DNA of 64,000 nt from Pseudomonas sp. BN417 (GCF_029871205.1 NZ_SSOJ01000067.1:108693-172692), one strand, 5' to 3'; positions 10,277 through 19,618 are shown, counted from the first letter of the stretch. Numbers and translations are program-made. Notes: generated by a model from the sequence alone, not told the origin.

Positions 10277-13200
10277 TCAGCCGATGGTCATCAGGCTGGC
10301 GTTGCCGCCGGCGGCGGCGGTGTTGACGCTGATGGCGCGTTCGATCAGCAGGCGCTCCAGCGGGATCGCGGTCTCGCCGTGGGACAGGCCCTGGACGCCG
10401 ATGATCGGACCCTTGCGGCTCGCGACCTGCTGGCAGACTGCGCGCAGCTGGTCGGAGTCACCGTGGTGCAGGACGGCGTCGAAGTCGACTTCGGATTGGG
10501 TCCAGTCGGCGACCAGCTGGATGCGCGCCTGCACGGCCTTCGGCAGGCTGCCGCGCAGCTTGCCGGTCAGCTCGCTGGTGGCCCAGAGCGCGCTGCTGCC
10601 AACGGCCAGTGCGGCAGCCAGCTGGGCGAGCAGGTCGGCTTCGTCGTCGGCCAGGCACAGCACGGTCTCGCGGGGCAGCAGCACATAGGTGTTGCGCTCG
10701 CCGGTCGGGCCCGGGAGGACGCGGCTGAGACCGCTCTGCGACTGCCCGGCGAAGCTGTCGCAGAGGCTGGCCAGGCTTTCCTTGCCATTCTTCGCGGCCC
10801 AGGCTTTCAGTGCTTCCAGCGGTTTTCCAAGGCGGTCATGCAGGGCGTCGCGCTGTTGCGCATCGGCGACGTGCTGGCCGTCCAGGCGCTGGAAGGTGCG
10901 GCTCACGGCATCGATCGGGCGGGTAGCCAGCAGGCGATACATGTAGAGCGGGCCGCCGGCTTTCGGGCCGGTGCCGGACAGGCCTTCGCCGCCGAAGGGC
11001 TGAACGCCGACCACGGCGCCAACCATGTTGCGGTTGACGTAGAGGTTGCCGGCATGGGCCTTGTCCACCACCTTGGCGATGGTCTCGTCGATGCGGGTGT
11101 GCACGCCCAGGGTCAGGCCGTAGCCGGTACCGTTGATCTGGTCGAGCAGGGCGTCCATGTCCTCGCGCTTGTAGCGCAGCAGGTGCAGCACCGGGCCGAA
11201 GATCTCGCGCTCGAGGTCGGCGAGGCTGTCCAGCTCGATCAGGGTCGGCATCACGAAGGTGCCGCGCTGCATCACATCGCCCTCGGTGCGGGCGATCTGG
11301 AACACGCTGCGGCCTTTGCTGCGCATGGCCTGGATGTGCTTGTCGATATTGGCCTTGGCTTCGGCGTCGATCACCGGGCCGATGTCCACATTCAACTGCT
11401 CGGGGTTGCCGATGCGGCACTCGCCCATGGCGCCCTTGAGCATTTCCACCACGCGGTCGGCCACGTCTTCCTGCACGCAGAGCACGCGCAGGGCGGAGCA
11501 GCGCTGGCCGGCGCTGTCGAAGGCGGAGGCGATCACGTCGGTCACCACCTGCTCGGCGAGGGCGGAGGAGTCGACGATCATAGCGTTCTGGCCGCCGGTT
11601 TCGGCGATCAGCGGGATCGGGCGACCCTGGGCGTCCAGGCGGCCGGCGACGTTGCGGGCGAGGATGCCGGCGACTTCGGTAGAGCCGGTGAACATCACGC
11701 CCTTGACGCGCTCATCGCCCACCAGGGCGGCGCCCACGGTGTGGCCGAGGCCCGGCAGCAGCTGCACGACACCTTCCGGTACGCCGGCCTGCAGCAGGAT
11801 GCGCACGGCCTGGGCGGCGATCAGCGGGGTCTGCTCGGCGGGCTTGGCCAGCACGGTATTGCCGGCGGCGAGGGCCGCGGCTACCTGGCCGGTGAAGATC
11901 GCCAGGGGGAAGTTCCACGGGCTGATGCAGACCACCGGGCCCAGCGGGCGGTGGCTGTCGTTGGCGAAGTCATGGCGGGCCTGGGCAGCGTAGTAGCGCA
12001 GGAAGTCCACGGCCTCGCGCACTTCGGCGATGGCGTTGGCGAAGGTCTTGCCGGCCTCGCGGGCGAGGACGCCCATCAGCGGCTGGATCTCGTTCTCCAT
12101 CAGGTCGGCGGCGCGGTCCAGGGCGGCGGCGCGCTCCACCGGCGGGGTGGATTGCCAGATCGGTGCGGCGGTGAGGGAGGCCAGCACGGCATTGCCGACG
12201 TCGGCGGTGGTGGCGTTCTGCACATGGCCGACCACATCGCGGTGATCCGCCGGGTTCAGCACCGGCTCGGCCGGGCCTTCGCTGGCCGGGCAGCCGAGCA
12301 TGGGTTGGGCGCGCCAGTTGGCATGGCCGCTGCCCAGCAGGGCGCTGGAGAGGGACGCCAGGCGGTGTTCGTTGGCCATGTCGATGCCGCTGGAGTTGAT
12401 CCGGGCGTCGCCGTACAGGGCCTTGGGCTGCGGGATGCGTGGGTGCGGCAGGCCCAGGGCGCCTTCGACCGTGGCCATGGCTTCGGCGCTGGCGACCGGG
12501 TCTTCCACCAGTTCCTTGATGGAAATGCTGTGGTCGGCGATGCGGTTGACGAACGAAGTGTTGGCGCCGTTTTCCAGCAGGCGACGGACCAGGTAGGCCA
12601 GCAGGGTTTCATGGGTGCCGACCGGTGCGTAGATACGGCACGGGCGGTTCAGCTTGCCGTCGGCCACCTTGCCCACCACTTGCTCGTACAGCGGCTCGCC
12701 CATGCCGTGCAGGCACTGGAATTCGTATTGGCCCGGGTAGTAGTTCTGCCCGGCGATCTGGTAGATGGCCGACAGGGTGTGGGCGTTGTGGGTGGCGAAT
12801 TGCGGGTAGATGGCGTCCGGCACGCCCAGCAGCTTGCGGGCGCAGGCGATGTAGGAAATGTCGGTGTAGACCTTGCGGCTGTAGACCGGGAAGCCTTCCA
12901 GGCCGTCGACCTGGGCGCGCTTGATCTCGCTGTCCCAGTAGGCGCCCTTCACCAGGCGGATCATCAGGCGGTGCTGGCTGCGGCGGGCCAGATCGATGAC
13001 GTAGTCGATCACGTACGGGCAGCGCTTCTGGTAGGCCTGGATGACGAAGCCGACGCCGTTCCAACCTTTCAGGCTGGGTTCGAAGCAGAGGCGCTCGAGC
13101 ATGTCGAGGGAGATTTCCAGGCGGTCCGCTTCCTCGGCATCGATGTTCAGGCCGATGTCGTACTGCTTGGCCAGCAGGGTCAGGGACAGCAGGCGCGGGT

Positions 13201-14254
13201 ACAGCTCGCCCATCATGCGCTCGTACTGGGCGCGGCTGTAGCGCGGGTGCAGGGCGGAGAGCTTGATGGAGATGCCGGGGCCTTCATAGATGCCGCGGCC
13301 ATGGGAGGCCTTGCCGATGGAGTGGATGGCCTGCTCATAGGAGGCGTAGTAGCGCTGGGCGTCTTCCTCGGTCAGCGCGGCTTCGCCGAGCATGTCGTAG
13401 GAGTAGCGGAAGCCCTTGGCTTCGAAGCTGGTGGCGTTGGCCAGGGCTTCGGCGATGGTCTCGCCGGTAACGAACTGCTCGCCCATCAGGCGCATGGCCA
13501 TGTCCACGCCCTTGCGGATCACCGGTTCGCCGCTCTTGCCGATGATGCGGTTCAGCGAGCTGGAGAGGCCGGCCTCGTTATGGGTGGACACCAGCTTGCC
13601 GGTGATCAGCAGGCCCCAGGAGGCGGCGTTGACGAACATCGATGGGCTCTGGCCGAGGTGCTGCTGCCAGTTGCCGGTGCTGATCTTGTCGCGGATCAGG
13701 GCGTCGCGGGTGCCCTTGTCCGGGATGCGCAGCAGGGCTTCGGCCAGGCACATCAGCGCCACGCCTTCCTGGGAGGACAGGGAAAACTCCTGCAGCAGGC
13801 CCTGGACGATACCGGCGCGGCCGCCAGCGCTCTTCTGGTTGCGCAGCTTCTCGGCGATGCCGTAGGCGAGCTTGTAGCTGGCCTCGGCCAGCTCGGCGGG
13901 CAGGCGCGCCTGCTCCAGCAGCATGGGTACGGCCTCCTGCTCGGGGCGGCGGTAGGCGGCGGTGATAGCAGCACGCAGCACGGACTGCGGCAGGATGCTT
14001 TCGGCGAAATCGAGGAACGGCTGGTGGGCGGGCTCGGGCAGGGCTTCGAGCGCGTCGTGGTCACCCTCGGCCAGGCGGTGGGCGATGCCCTGGAGTTCCG
14101 GCAGGGTCATGCCGCTTTCCAGGCCCTCGAGGTAGCTGAAGATCGCTTGCTTGATCAGCCAGTGCGGGGTGCGCTCGATCTTGCGCGCAGCTTCCTTGAG
14201 ACGATCGCGGGTTGCCTCGTCCAGTTTCACGCCAAGGGTGGTGCTCGTAGCCAT
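10277..14254 (-). CDS. putA: Trifunctional proline utilisation protein PutA
   Basis: The 1325-residue protein oxidises proline to glutamate: proline dehydrogenase (FAD) then P5C dehydrogenase (NAD). Residues 1-47 form a ribbon-helix-helix DNA-binding domain (TTLGVKLDEATRDRLKEAA), so it should also repress its own gene when not membrane-bound. The PRODH barrel shows GPGISIKLSALHPRYS and RLVKGAYWDSEIKRAQ. The aldehyde dehydrogenase part has FTGSTEVAG, AETGGQNAM and the catalytic cysteine in GQRCSALR. A C-terminal ALDH-like extension is present. The length matches long type B PutA proteins. GTTGCA motifs upstream fit autoregulation. Confidence 0.97.
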   Translation of the reverse strand: MATSTTLGVKLDEATRDRLKEAARKIERTPHWLIKQAIFSYLEGLESGMTLPELQGIAHRLAEGDHDALEALPEPAHQPFLDFAESILPQSVLRAAITAAYRRPEQEAVPMLLEQARLPAELAEASYKLAYGIAEKLRNQKSAGGRAGIVQGLLQEFSLSSQEGVALMCLAEALLRIPDKGTRDALIRDKISTGNWQQHLGQSPSMFVNAASWGLLITGKLVSTHNEAGLSSSLNRIIGKSGEPVIRKGVDMAMRLMGEQFVTGETIAEALANATSFEAKGFRYSYDMLGEAALTEEDAQRYYASYEQAIHSIGKASHGRGIYEGPGISIKLSALHPRYSRAQYERMMGELYPRLLSLTLLAKQYDIGLNIDAEEADRLEISLDMLERLCFEPSLKGWNGVGFVIQAYQKRCPYVIDYVIDLARRSQHRLMIRLVKGAYWDSEIKRAQVDGLEGFPVYSRKVYTDISYIACARKLLGVPDAIYPQFATHNAHTLSAIYQIAGQNYYPGQYEFQCLHGMGEPLYEQVVGKVADGKLNRPCRIYAPVGTHETLLAYLVRRLLENGANTSFVNRIADHSISIKELVEDPVASAEAMATVEGALGLPHPRIPQPKALYGDARINSSGIDMANEHRLASLSSALLGSGHANWRAQPMLGCPASEGPAEPVLNPADHRDVVGHVQNATTADVGNAVLASLTAAPIWQSTPPVERAAALDRAADLMENEIQPLMGVLAREAGKTFANAIAEVREAVDFLRYYAAQARHDFANDSHRPLGPVVCISPWNFPLAIFTGQVAAALAAGNTVLAKPAEQTPLIAAQAVRILLQAGVPEGVVQLLPGLGHTVGAALVGDERVKGVMFTGSTEVAGILARNVAGRLDAQGRPIPLIAETGGQNAMIVDSSALAEQVVTDVIASAFDSAGQRCSALRVLCVQEDVADRVVEMLKGAMGECRIGNPEQLNVDIGPVIDAEAKANIDKHIQAMRSKGRSVFQIARTEGDVMQRGTFVMPTLIELDSLADLEREIFGPVLHLLRYKREDMDALLDQINGTGYGLTLGVHTRIDETIAKVVDKAHAGNLYVNRNMVGAVVGVQPFGGEGLSGTGPKAGGPLYMYRLLATRPIDAVSRTFQRLDGQHVADAQQRDALHDRLGKPLEALKAWAAKNGKESLASLCDSFAGQSQSGLSRVLPGPTGERNTYVLLPRETVLCLADDEADLLAQLAAALAVGSSALWATSELTGKLRGSLPKAVQARIQLVADWTQSEVDFDAVLHHGDSDQLRAVCQQVASRKGPIIGVQGLSHGETAIPLERLLIERAISVNTAAAGGNASLMTIG

Positions 14255-14323
14255 TTCTTGTCCTCTTTTCAGCCGTGGTTGACGGCGTTAGCGGCGCAAA
14301 GAGTAGCGATGTCCTACAGGGGG

Positions 14324-14478
14324 TGCAACCGAGTGCAACCAAAGGTTGTATCTCTGGAGGCGTTCTCCGGATGAAAGGTCGAAGTCGCGCCCGGATATGG
14401 TTGCACTTTGTGGGTGCGAGACGTAGGGATTCCAGGGGCTCTGCAGGGGGTGAACGGCTCGGCGAAGAAGGGTGCAAC
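14324..14478. promoter_or_regulatory. Array of predicted PutA operators upstream of putA
   Basis: Four exact copies of the PutA recognition hexamer GTTGCA, counting both strands, lie upstream of the putA start: TGCAAC at 14324-14329, 14334-14339 and 14473-14478, and GTTGCA at 14400-14405. A near match, GTTGTA, is at 14345-14350. The first two are 10 bp apart, one helical turn, as expected for cooperative binding. E. coli PutA is known to bind GTTGCA sites in its control region. The extension to this organism is inference, supported by the ribbon-helix-helix domain of this PutA. Confidence 0.7.
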
Positions 14479-14520
14479 CCAGGTGCAGCCGGCTTCGGCC
14501 CTACCTGGAAAGCATAGGCG

Positions 14521-14542
14521 GCCCTCGGCGGATGCCGAGGGC
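14521..14542 (-). terminator. Stem-loop downstream of the TetR gene
   Basis: GCCCTCGGC and GCCGAGGGC form a perfect 9-bp stem with a GGAT loop about 45 bp past the TetR stop codon. No strong T-run follows on the minus strand, so termination efficiency is uncertain. Confidence 0.45.
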
Positions 14543-14586
14543 TCGAAGGGGGAGGCGACGGATGGCGCCCAGTGCAGGCGGGGAGG

Positions 14587-15156
14587 TCAGGCCTTGGCGG
14601 CTTGCGCGGCTTCGACCTGGGCGAGCAGGGTCTGGCGGGCGCTGTCGAGGATACGGTCGGACAGCTCCTCGCTGGCCACGCTGCGGGACAGGGTCAGGGC
14701 GCCCACCAGGGTGGAAAGCATGGCCAGGCTCTGCTCGGCACTGCCGGTTTCCTTCTCCATCAGTTCCAGCAGGCCAGTCAGTACGCCGTCGGTGATGGGG
14801 CTGGCATTGCCGCGCTGGCCGAGCTCCGCCGACATGGTGGGCAGCGGGCAACCCTGCTCGGGGTGGGCGCGGTGCTGGGGCGAGAGGTAGCGCTCGAAGA
14901 AGCTCTTCAGCGGTTGCTCCTTGGAAAAGGCCTTGGCCCACTGGACATTGGCATCGTTGGCCGCTGCCTGCAGGGCTTCCTCCACCAGGGCATCCTTGGA
15001 TTTGAAGTGCGCGTAAAAACCGCCGTGGGTCAGGCCCAGGGCCTTCATCAGGGGCTGCAGGCCAGTGGCGTCTATGCCCTCGCCGCGGAACCGGCGGGAC
15101 GCCTCGGCGACGATGCGCTTATGGGTTTCGGCTTTGTGGTCTTCGGGATAGCGCAT
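14587..15156 (-). CDS. TetR-family transcriptional regulator
   Basis: The 189-residue protein has a TetR N-terminal helix-turn-helix: KAETHKRIVAEASRRFRGEGIDATGLQPLMKALGLTHGGFYAHFKSKDALVEEAL. A helical ligand-binding domain follows, with QGCPLPTMSAELGQR (resembling the TetR_C group seen near oxidoreductase genes). The start MRYPEDHKAE was chosen over a longer reading frame because GAGGCG lies just before it and homologues begin this way. No target enzyme gene is adjacent, so regulation of a distant gene, or of itself, is likely. Confidence 0.85.
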   Translation of the reverse strand: MRYPEDHKAETHKRIVAEASRRFRGEGIDATGLQPLMKALGLTHGGFYAHFKSKDALVEEALQAAANDANVQWAKAFSKEQPLKSFFERYLSPQHRAHPEQGCPLPTMSAELGQRGNASPITDGVLTGLLELMEKETGSAEQSLAMLSTLVGALTLSRSVASEELSDRILDSARQTLLAQVEAAQAAKA

Positions 15157-15248
15157 GGTGGTCGCCTCGTTCGGAGGATTGATATGGCGATTGTAATTCC
15201 ACATTGCTCCGGGCGCGAGCACGGGAATCGGCGGGGCGATGGATCGCG

Positions 15249-16193
15249 TCAGTCCGCGGCCTGCGCCTGCTCCGTTTTCACTGCGCTGATGAAGGCCTGC
15301 ATGGCCGAAGACTTGATGCGATGGCGACGGGTGATCAAGCCGAAGGGCGGCAAGCGCGGCTCGAAGGCGATCGGCAGCTCCGCGAGCAGGTGCCGGCCGG
15401 GATAGTCCTCGATCACGGAGCGCGGGGTGACGCCAATCATGTCGGTCTGCTGCAGCAGGGAGAGCAGGGTCATGATCGAAGTGGTCTCGACGATGCTGCT
15501 GGGGATGTCCACCCGGGCATTGTGGAAAGCCTGGTTGACGATGGCGCGCATCGGGCTGGGGTGTTGCTGGAGGACCCAGGTCATGCCCTGCAGCTCGGTC
15601 CAGGTCAGGCTTGCGGCGCTGGCTACCGGGTTCTGCGCGCCGGCGATCACGCAGAGTTCTTCCTCGCCCAGGCTGTCGAACAACAGGTCGTCGGCCCGTG
15701 CGCCGGTGGGGATACGCCCCAGCACCAGGTCCAGTTGGTCCTGTTGCAGCGCCTGGACCAGCACGTCGCTGGTATCCACCTGGATGCTCATGGACAGGCG
15801 CGGATGGCTCTTCTTCAGGGTGGCGATGGTGCGGGTCAGCAGGCCCGAGGCCAGGGCCGGTATGGCGCCGACCGTAACCCGGCCGAGGTTGCCCGACTCC
15901 AGCGCCGCCAGCTCTTCGCGCATGCCCGACAGTTCGGCGAAGACCATTCGCGCGTAGTAGATCACCGTCTCGCCGAAAGGCGTGGCGCGCATTCCGCGGG
16001 GCAGGCGCTCGAACAATTCGACGCCGAGCAGGCCTTCGGCCTCGTGGAGCATCTTGGTCGCCGCCGGCTGGGTCATGCCGATCTCGTCGGCGGCACGGCG
16101 CAGCGAGCCGAGCTCCTCCAGGGCCAGCATCAGGCGCAGTTGCCGCAGGCGCAGGCGGCTGTGGATGAGGGCGGCTTCGGGGATGCGCGACAT
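15249..16193 (-). CDS. LysR-family regulator, probable controller of the tct/catabolic cluster
   Basis: The 314-residue protein has an N-terminal winged helix (LRLRQLRLMLALEELGSLRRAADEIGMTQPAATKMLHEAEGLLG) and a periplasmic-binding-like effector domain. The start at 16193 (MSRIPEAAL) avoids an extension reading through REP sequence. It lies downstream of tctCBA on the same strand, separated by about 220 bp of repeats. It is the only LysR gene in the 15-26 kb cluster. It most resembles the GbpR/AbgR-like group that controls uptake and breakdown of sugar or aromatic acids. The effector is unknown. Confidence 0.85.
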   Translation of the reverse strand: MSRIPEAALIHSRLRLRQLRLMLALEELGSLRRAADEIGMTQPAATKMLHEAEGLLGVELFERLPRGMRATPFGETVIYYARMVFAELSGMREELAALESGNLGRVTVGAIPALASGLLTRTIATLKKSHPRLSMSIQVDTSDVLVQALQQDQLDLVLGRIPTGARADDLLFDSLGEEELCVIAGAQNPVASAASLTWTELQGMTWVLQQHPSPMRAIVNQAFHNARVDIPSSIVETTSIMTLLSLLQQTDMIGVTPRSVIEDYPGRHLLAELPIAFEPRLPPFGLITRRHRIKSSAMQAFISAVKTEQAQAAD

Positions 16194-16271
16194 GGGCGGG
16201 GCTCGGCAGTCAGGGAGCGGCAAGCCTGACAAGAATCGCCAGGGCTTGCCAGAGGGGCAGGAGGCGAACGC

Positions 16272-16294
16272 TTCGCGAGCAAGCTCGCTCCTAC
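16272..16294. repeat. REP sequence, single copy
   Basis: A 23-nt palindromic REP (core GAGCAAGCTCGCTCCTAC) identical to the arms of the REP pair at 23255-23315 and to the copy at 19700-19722. It lies between tctA and the LysR gene. Confidence 0.85.
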
Positions 16295-16332
16295 ATCGGG
16301 CCAGGCTACGGCTGCGAGTGCTGAACCTTGGG

Positions 16333-16422
16333 CCGTAGGATGGGTGGAGCGGAGCGATACCCATCGATATCCCGTGATGGGTATCGCCGGCTCCACGGAA
16401 CGCCGCCCGACCCATTCTACGG
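16333..16422. repeat. Palindromic repeat overlapping the tctA stop codon
   Basis: Outer arms CCGTAGGATGGGT (16333-16345) and ACCCATTCTACGG (16410-16422) are complementary except at one position. Inner arms carrying GATACCCATC and GATGGGTATC also pair. The right end supplies the final CCG codon and the TAG stop of tctA, which suggests the element inserted at, and redefined, the end of that gene. Confidence 0.7.
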
Positions 16423-17946
16423 GGCTGCTTTCTCGGCGCGGGCCTTGAAGCTGCGGAGACCTGCAAGGGCCTTGGCACCGCGCGCCAGCAGCGGCCAGAA
16501 CAGCATCAGCAGCGCGGCGGTGGTCAGGCTGCCCACCAGCGGGTTGGACCAGAAGATGGAGAGTTCGCCGTTGGAGAACAGCATCGACTGGCGGAACGCA
16601 TCCTCGGCCTTGTCTCCCAGCACCGCCGCCAGCACCAACGGCGCGATCGGGTAGCCGAGCTTCTTGAACAGGTAGCCCAGGGCGCCGAAGCCCAGCATCA
16701 GCGCCACGTCGAACATCGAGTTATGCACCGAGTAGGCGCCGATGGCGCAGACCATGACGATGATGGGCGCGATGATCGAGAACGGGATACGCAGGATCGA
16801 GGCGAACAGCGGCACCGTGGCCAGCACCACGATCAGGCTGACGACGTTGCCCAGGTACATGCTGGCGATCAGACCCCAGACGAAGTCGTGCTGTTCGACG
16901 AAGAGCGTCGGCCCCGGGTGCAGGCCCCAGATCATCAGGCCGCCGAGCATCACCGCGGCGGTGGCCGAACCGGGAATCCCCAGGGTCAGCATCGGCAGCA
17001 GGGCGCTGGTGCCGGCCGCGTGGTCGGCGGTTTCCGGCGCTATCACCCCTTCGATCTCGCCCTTGCCGAAGTTGTCGCGGTTCTTCGAGAAGCGCCGCGC
17101 CAGGCTGTAGCTCATGAAGGAGGCGGCCGTCGGCCCGCCGGGGGTAATGCCCATCCAGCAGCCCACCAGGGCGCTGCGCAGCCAGCTCAGCCAATAGCGC
17201 GGCAGCTTGGCCCAGGTACGCAGGATCACCATGGGCGTGATGCGCGCATGCTCGCCACGGAACACCAGGCCTTCCTCCACCGTGCAGAGGATCTCGCCGA
17301 TGCCGAACAGGCCTATCACCGCCACCTCAAAGCTGATGCCCGACAGCAGCCAGTTCTGGTCGAAGGTCAGGCGCAGGTCGCCGGATACGGTGTCCATGCC
17401 CACGGCGGCCATGGCGAAGCCGATCATCATCGCCACCACCGTCTTCAGCGGCGGGTTCTTGCTCATGCCGATGAAGGTGCAGAAGGCCAGCAGGTAGACG
17501 GCGAAGAACTCCGGCGAGCTGAAGGCCATGGCGAATTCGGCGATGCGCGTGGAGAGGAAGGTGAGCAGCAGCACGCCCACCAGGGCGCCCAGCAAGGCCG
17601 AGGTGAAGGCGGCCGTCAGCGCCTCGCCGGCCTTGCCCTGGCGGGCCATGGGATAGCCGTCGAAGGTGGTCGCCACGGACGATGGCTCGCCGGGGATATT
17701 GAACAGGATCGAGGTGATCGAACCGCCGAACAGTGCCCCCCAGTACATGCAGGACAGCAGGATGATCGCCGACACCGGTTCCATGGTGAAGGTCAGTGGC
17801 AACAGCAGGGCAACGCCATTGGGGGCACCGAGGCCTGGCAGCACGCCGACCAGGATGCCCAGCAGCACACCGACCACCATCAGGCCGATATGGCCGGGTG
17901 TGAGGATCAGGTTCATGCCCTGCATCAGGGAATCGAATTCGCTCAT
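16417..17946 (-). CDS. tctA: TctA-type large membrane subunit of a tripartite tricarboxylate transporter
   Basis: The 509-residue inner-membrane protein has about 12 transmembrane segments. It carries the TctA signatures GVLLGILVGVLPGLGAPNGVALLLPLT and GALFGGSITSILFNIPGEPSSVATTFDGYPMARQGKAGEAL near the N-terminus. The second half repeats the pattern (GVIAPETADHAAGTSALLPMLTLGIPGSATAAVMLGG). It forms the transport channel with TctB and receives solute from TctC. Its ATG overlaps the tctB stop in ATGA, indicating translational coupling. The C-terminal codon and stop lie inside a palindromic repeat. Confidence 0.95.
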   Translation of the reverse strand: MSEFDSLMQGMNLILTPGHIGLMVVGVLLGILVGVLPGLGAPNGVALLLPLTFTMEPVSAIILLSCMYWGALFGGSITSILFNIPGEPSSVATTFDGYPMARQGKAGEALTAAFTSALLGALVGVLLLTFLSTRIAEFAMAFSSPEFFAVYLLAFCTFIGMSKNPPLKTVVAMMIGFAMAAVGMDTVSGDLRLTFDQNWLLSGISFEVAVIGLFGIGEILCTVEEGLVFRGEHARITPMVILRTWAKLPRYWLSWLRSALVGCWMGITPGGPTAASFMSYSLARRFSKNRDNFGKGEIEGVIAPETADHAAGTSALLPMLTLGIPGSATAAVMLGGLMIWGLHPGPTLFVEQHDFVWGLIASMYLGNVVSLIVVLATVPLFASILRIPFSIIAPIIVMVCAIGAYSVHNSMFDVALMLGFGALGYLFKKLGYPIAPLVLAAVLGDKAEDAFRQSMLFSNGELSIFWSNPLVGSLTTAALLMLFWPLLARGAKALAGLRSFKARAEKAAP

Positions 17947-18464
17947 CGCAGCAGCCCTCCCAGCATGGCCAGCGGGCCGGCCTGCAGCGGCACCTTGAAC
18001 CAGAGCGCGAAGATCAGGTAGCTGGCCAGGGCAGCGCCCCCGGCTACCGCGACTATGGTCAGGAGCCCGTAGGGTTTCTCGCGCTGGCGGTCGCGCCACA
18101 TGAACCAGGCGATGAAGCCCGCCGACGCCAGGTAGATGCCGGCGAAGGGCATGCAGGCGACGTAGATGACGATCGGCAGGAACACCGCCAATACCTGGCG
18201 GAACGCGCCACGGCTGACGAAGGCTTCGCCCAGGGCGCGCCAGCGCAGCAGCGTCAGCAGCAGGTTGGCCAGGCTGGCGGCGGTCAGCAGCAGGCCGATG
18301 TAGAAGGGAAAGTAACCGGCCTCGGGGCCGGCGTCGCCCCAGCCGATGCCGCTGGAGTAGCTTCCGTGCATGACCACGCCACCCAGGGCGGCGGTGAACA
18401 GCGCAAGGCCGGCTTCCACCCAGCGGGTGGCAACCAGCGCGGACGAATCAAGGTTTCTGGACAT
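17943..18464 (-). CDS. tctB: TctB-type small membrane subunit of the tripartite transporter
   Basis: The 173-residue protein has four predicted membrane helices and the usual TctB pattern: GPEAGYFPFYIGLLLTAASLANLL after the first helix, then LPIVIYVACMPFAGIYLASAGFIAWFM. These small subunits are poorly conserved but always pair with TctA. Overlapping stop and start codons with tctA and the upstream tctC gene confirm the assignment. Confidence 0.9.
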   Translation of the reverse strand: MSRNLDSSALVATRWVEAGLALFTAALGGVVMHGSYSSGIGWGDAGPEAGYFPFYIGLLLTAASLANLLLTLLRWRALGEAFVSRGAFRQVLAVFLPIVIYVACMPFAGIYLASAGFIAWFMWRDRQREKPYGLLTIVAVAGGAALASYLIFALWFKVPLQAGPLAMLGGLLR

Positions 18465-18479
18465 GGTTTCACCCCACTG

Positions 18480-18506
18480 GCGGGCGCCGCGCAGGGCGGC
18501 GCCCGC
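18480..18506 (-). other. Intercistronic GC hairpin between tctC and tctB
   Basis: GCGGGCGCCGC at 18480-18490 and GCGGCGCCCGC at 18496-18506 form a perfect 11-bp stem with a GCAGG loop, just after the tctC stop. There is no T-run. It more likely protects the tctC message and lowers tctBA expression, giving excess binding protein, than acts as a full terminator. Confidence 0.6.
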
Positions 18507-18512
18507 GCTGGA

Positions 18513-19526
18513 TCACTTGCGCAGCCAGCCGGCGCCCTGGAACACCGGGGTCACCCGGGCGGTGTCCTTCTCGATGTAGGCGGTCAGTTCGTCGCCGGCG
18601 AGGAAGGTTGGCACCAGCGCATTGCGCTGGACGTAGGCCTTGAATTCCGGGGTCTGGCTGACCTTGCGCAGCAGCTCGACATAGAAAGCGCGCTGCTCGG
18701 CGCTGACCTCGCCGGCCATGAACACCGTGCGCGGGAAGCGGTACTGGTCCACGCCCAGGCCCTGTTCCTTGCAGGTCGGCACGTCGGCCCAGGCTTTGTC
18801 ACCGGCGACCTTCTCGGTGTAGGTCATGCGCTCCTGGCTGAAGACGCAGAGCGGCTGCACCTGGTTGCCGCGCCACTGGCTGAGGCTCTCACTGGGGTTG
18901 TTGACGTTGGAGGTGATGTGCTTGCCGGCCAGCTGGGTGGCCGCTTCGCTGCCGCTCTTGAAGGGGATGTAGGTGAGCTTGGTTGCGGTGGTCTGGTTCA
19001 GCAGCAGGGTCAGGGTCTGGTCGACGTCCTTGGACTGGCTGCCACCCATGCGCATCTTAGTCGGGTCGGCCTTGATCTGCTCGTAGTAGGCCTTGGCGTC
19101 TTTCCAGGGCGCGTCCTGGTAAGTCCAGAGGATGAAGTCGTCTTCAGCCACGGCGGCGACCGGGGTCAGGTCGGTCCACTGGTAGCCGAGCTTGGCCACC
19201 AGCGGCAGCAGGTAGACGTTGTTGGTGCCTATCACCAGGCGTTCGGCGTCGCCCTTGGAGAGCTTCATATCGAGGAAGGCCTCGGCGCCGTTCCCGCCAC
19301 CCTTGTTCATCACCACGGTGTTCACATCGAGGAGCTTGTGCTGGCTGATGATCGACTGGATCAGCCGGCCGAGCTGGTCGGTGCCGCCGCCCGGCCCACC
19401 GGCGACTACGATTTCGACATTCTTTTCCGGCTGCCAGTCGGCAGCGAGGGCGGGGAGGCTGCCGGCGCAGAGCAGGGCGCAGCCAGTGAGCAGGTGAGCG
19501 AAACGACGAACAGGAGTGGTTCGCAT
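18513..19526 (-). CDS. tctC: TctC/Bug-family periplasmic solute-binding protein
   Basis: The 337-residue protein begins with a signal peptide (MRTTPVRRFAHLLTGCALLCAGSLPALAA). It has the Bug/TctC fold pattern: EIVVAGGPGGGTDQLGRLIQSI at the ligand-binding loop, VVMNKGGGNGAEAFLDM, and YIPFKSGSEAATQLAGKHI. Such proteins usually bind carboxylates through two water-bridged loops. It is the first gene of tctCBA, divergent from the MFS gene at 19933. The ligand could be a tricarboxylate or an aromatic or sugar acid handled by the neighbouring enzymes. Confidence 0.93.
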   Translation of the reverse strand: MRTTPVRRFAHLLTGCALLCAGSLPALAADWQPEKNVEIVVAGGPGGGTDQLGRLIQSIISQHKLLDVNTVVMNKGGGNGAEAFLDMKLSKGDAERLVIGTNNVYLLPLVAKLGYQWTDLTPVAAVAEDDFILWTYQDAPWKDAKAYYEQIKADPTKMRMGGSQSKDVDQTLTLLLNQTTATKLTYIPFKSGSEAATQLAGKHITSNVNNPSESLSQWRGNQVQPLCVFSQERMTYTEKVAGDKAWADVPTCKEQGLGVDQYRFPRTVFMAGEVSAEQRAFYVELLRKVSQTPEFKAYVQRNALVPTFLAGDELTAYIEKDTARVTPVFQGAGWLRK

Positions 19527-19618
19527 GGTGGCCTCTTCTTGTGCTTGTTATGAGTGGGGCCGAGTGTGGGAAGCGGGAGCTATTCCGTCTACTCAATAAA
19601 TCGCATACAGCGATAGCT

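Noticed and set aside
10094..14374. A 1426-codon plus-strand frame
   Set aside because: It is the antisense shadow of putA. GC-rich genes with strong third-position bias produce long open antisense frames. The translation is Gly/Ala/Gln/His-rich with no family match.
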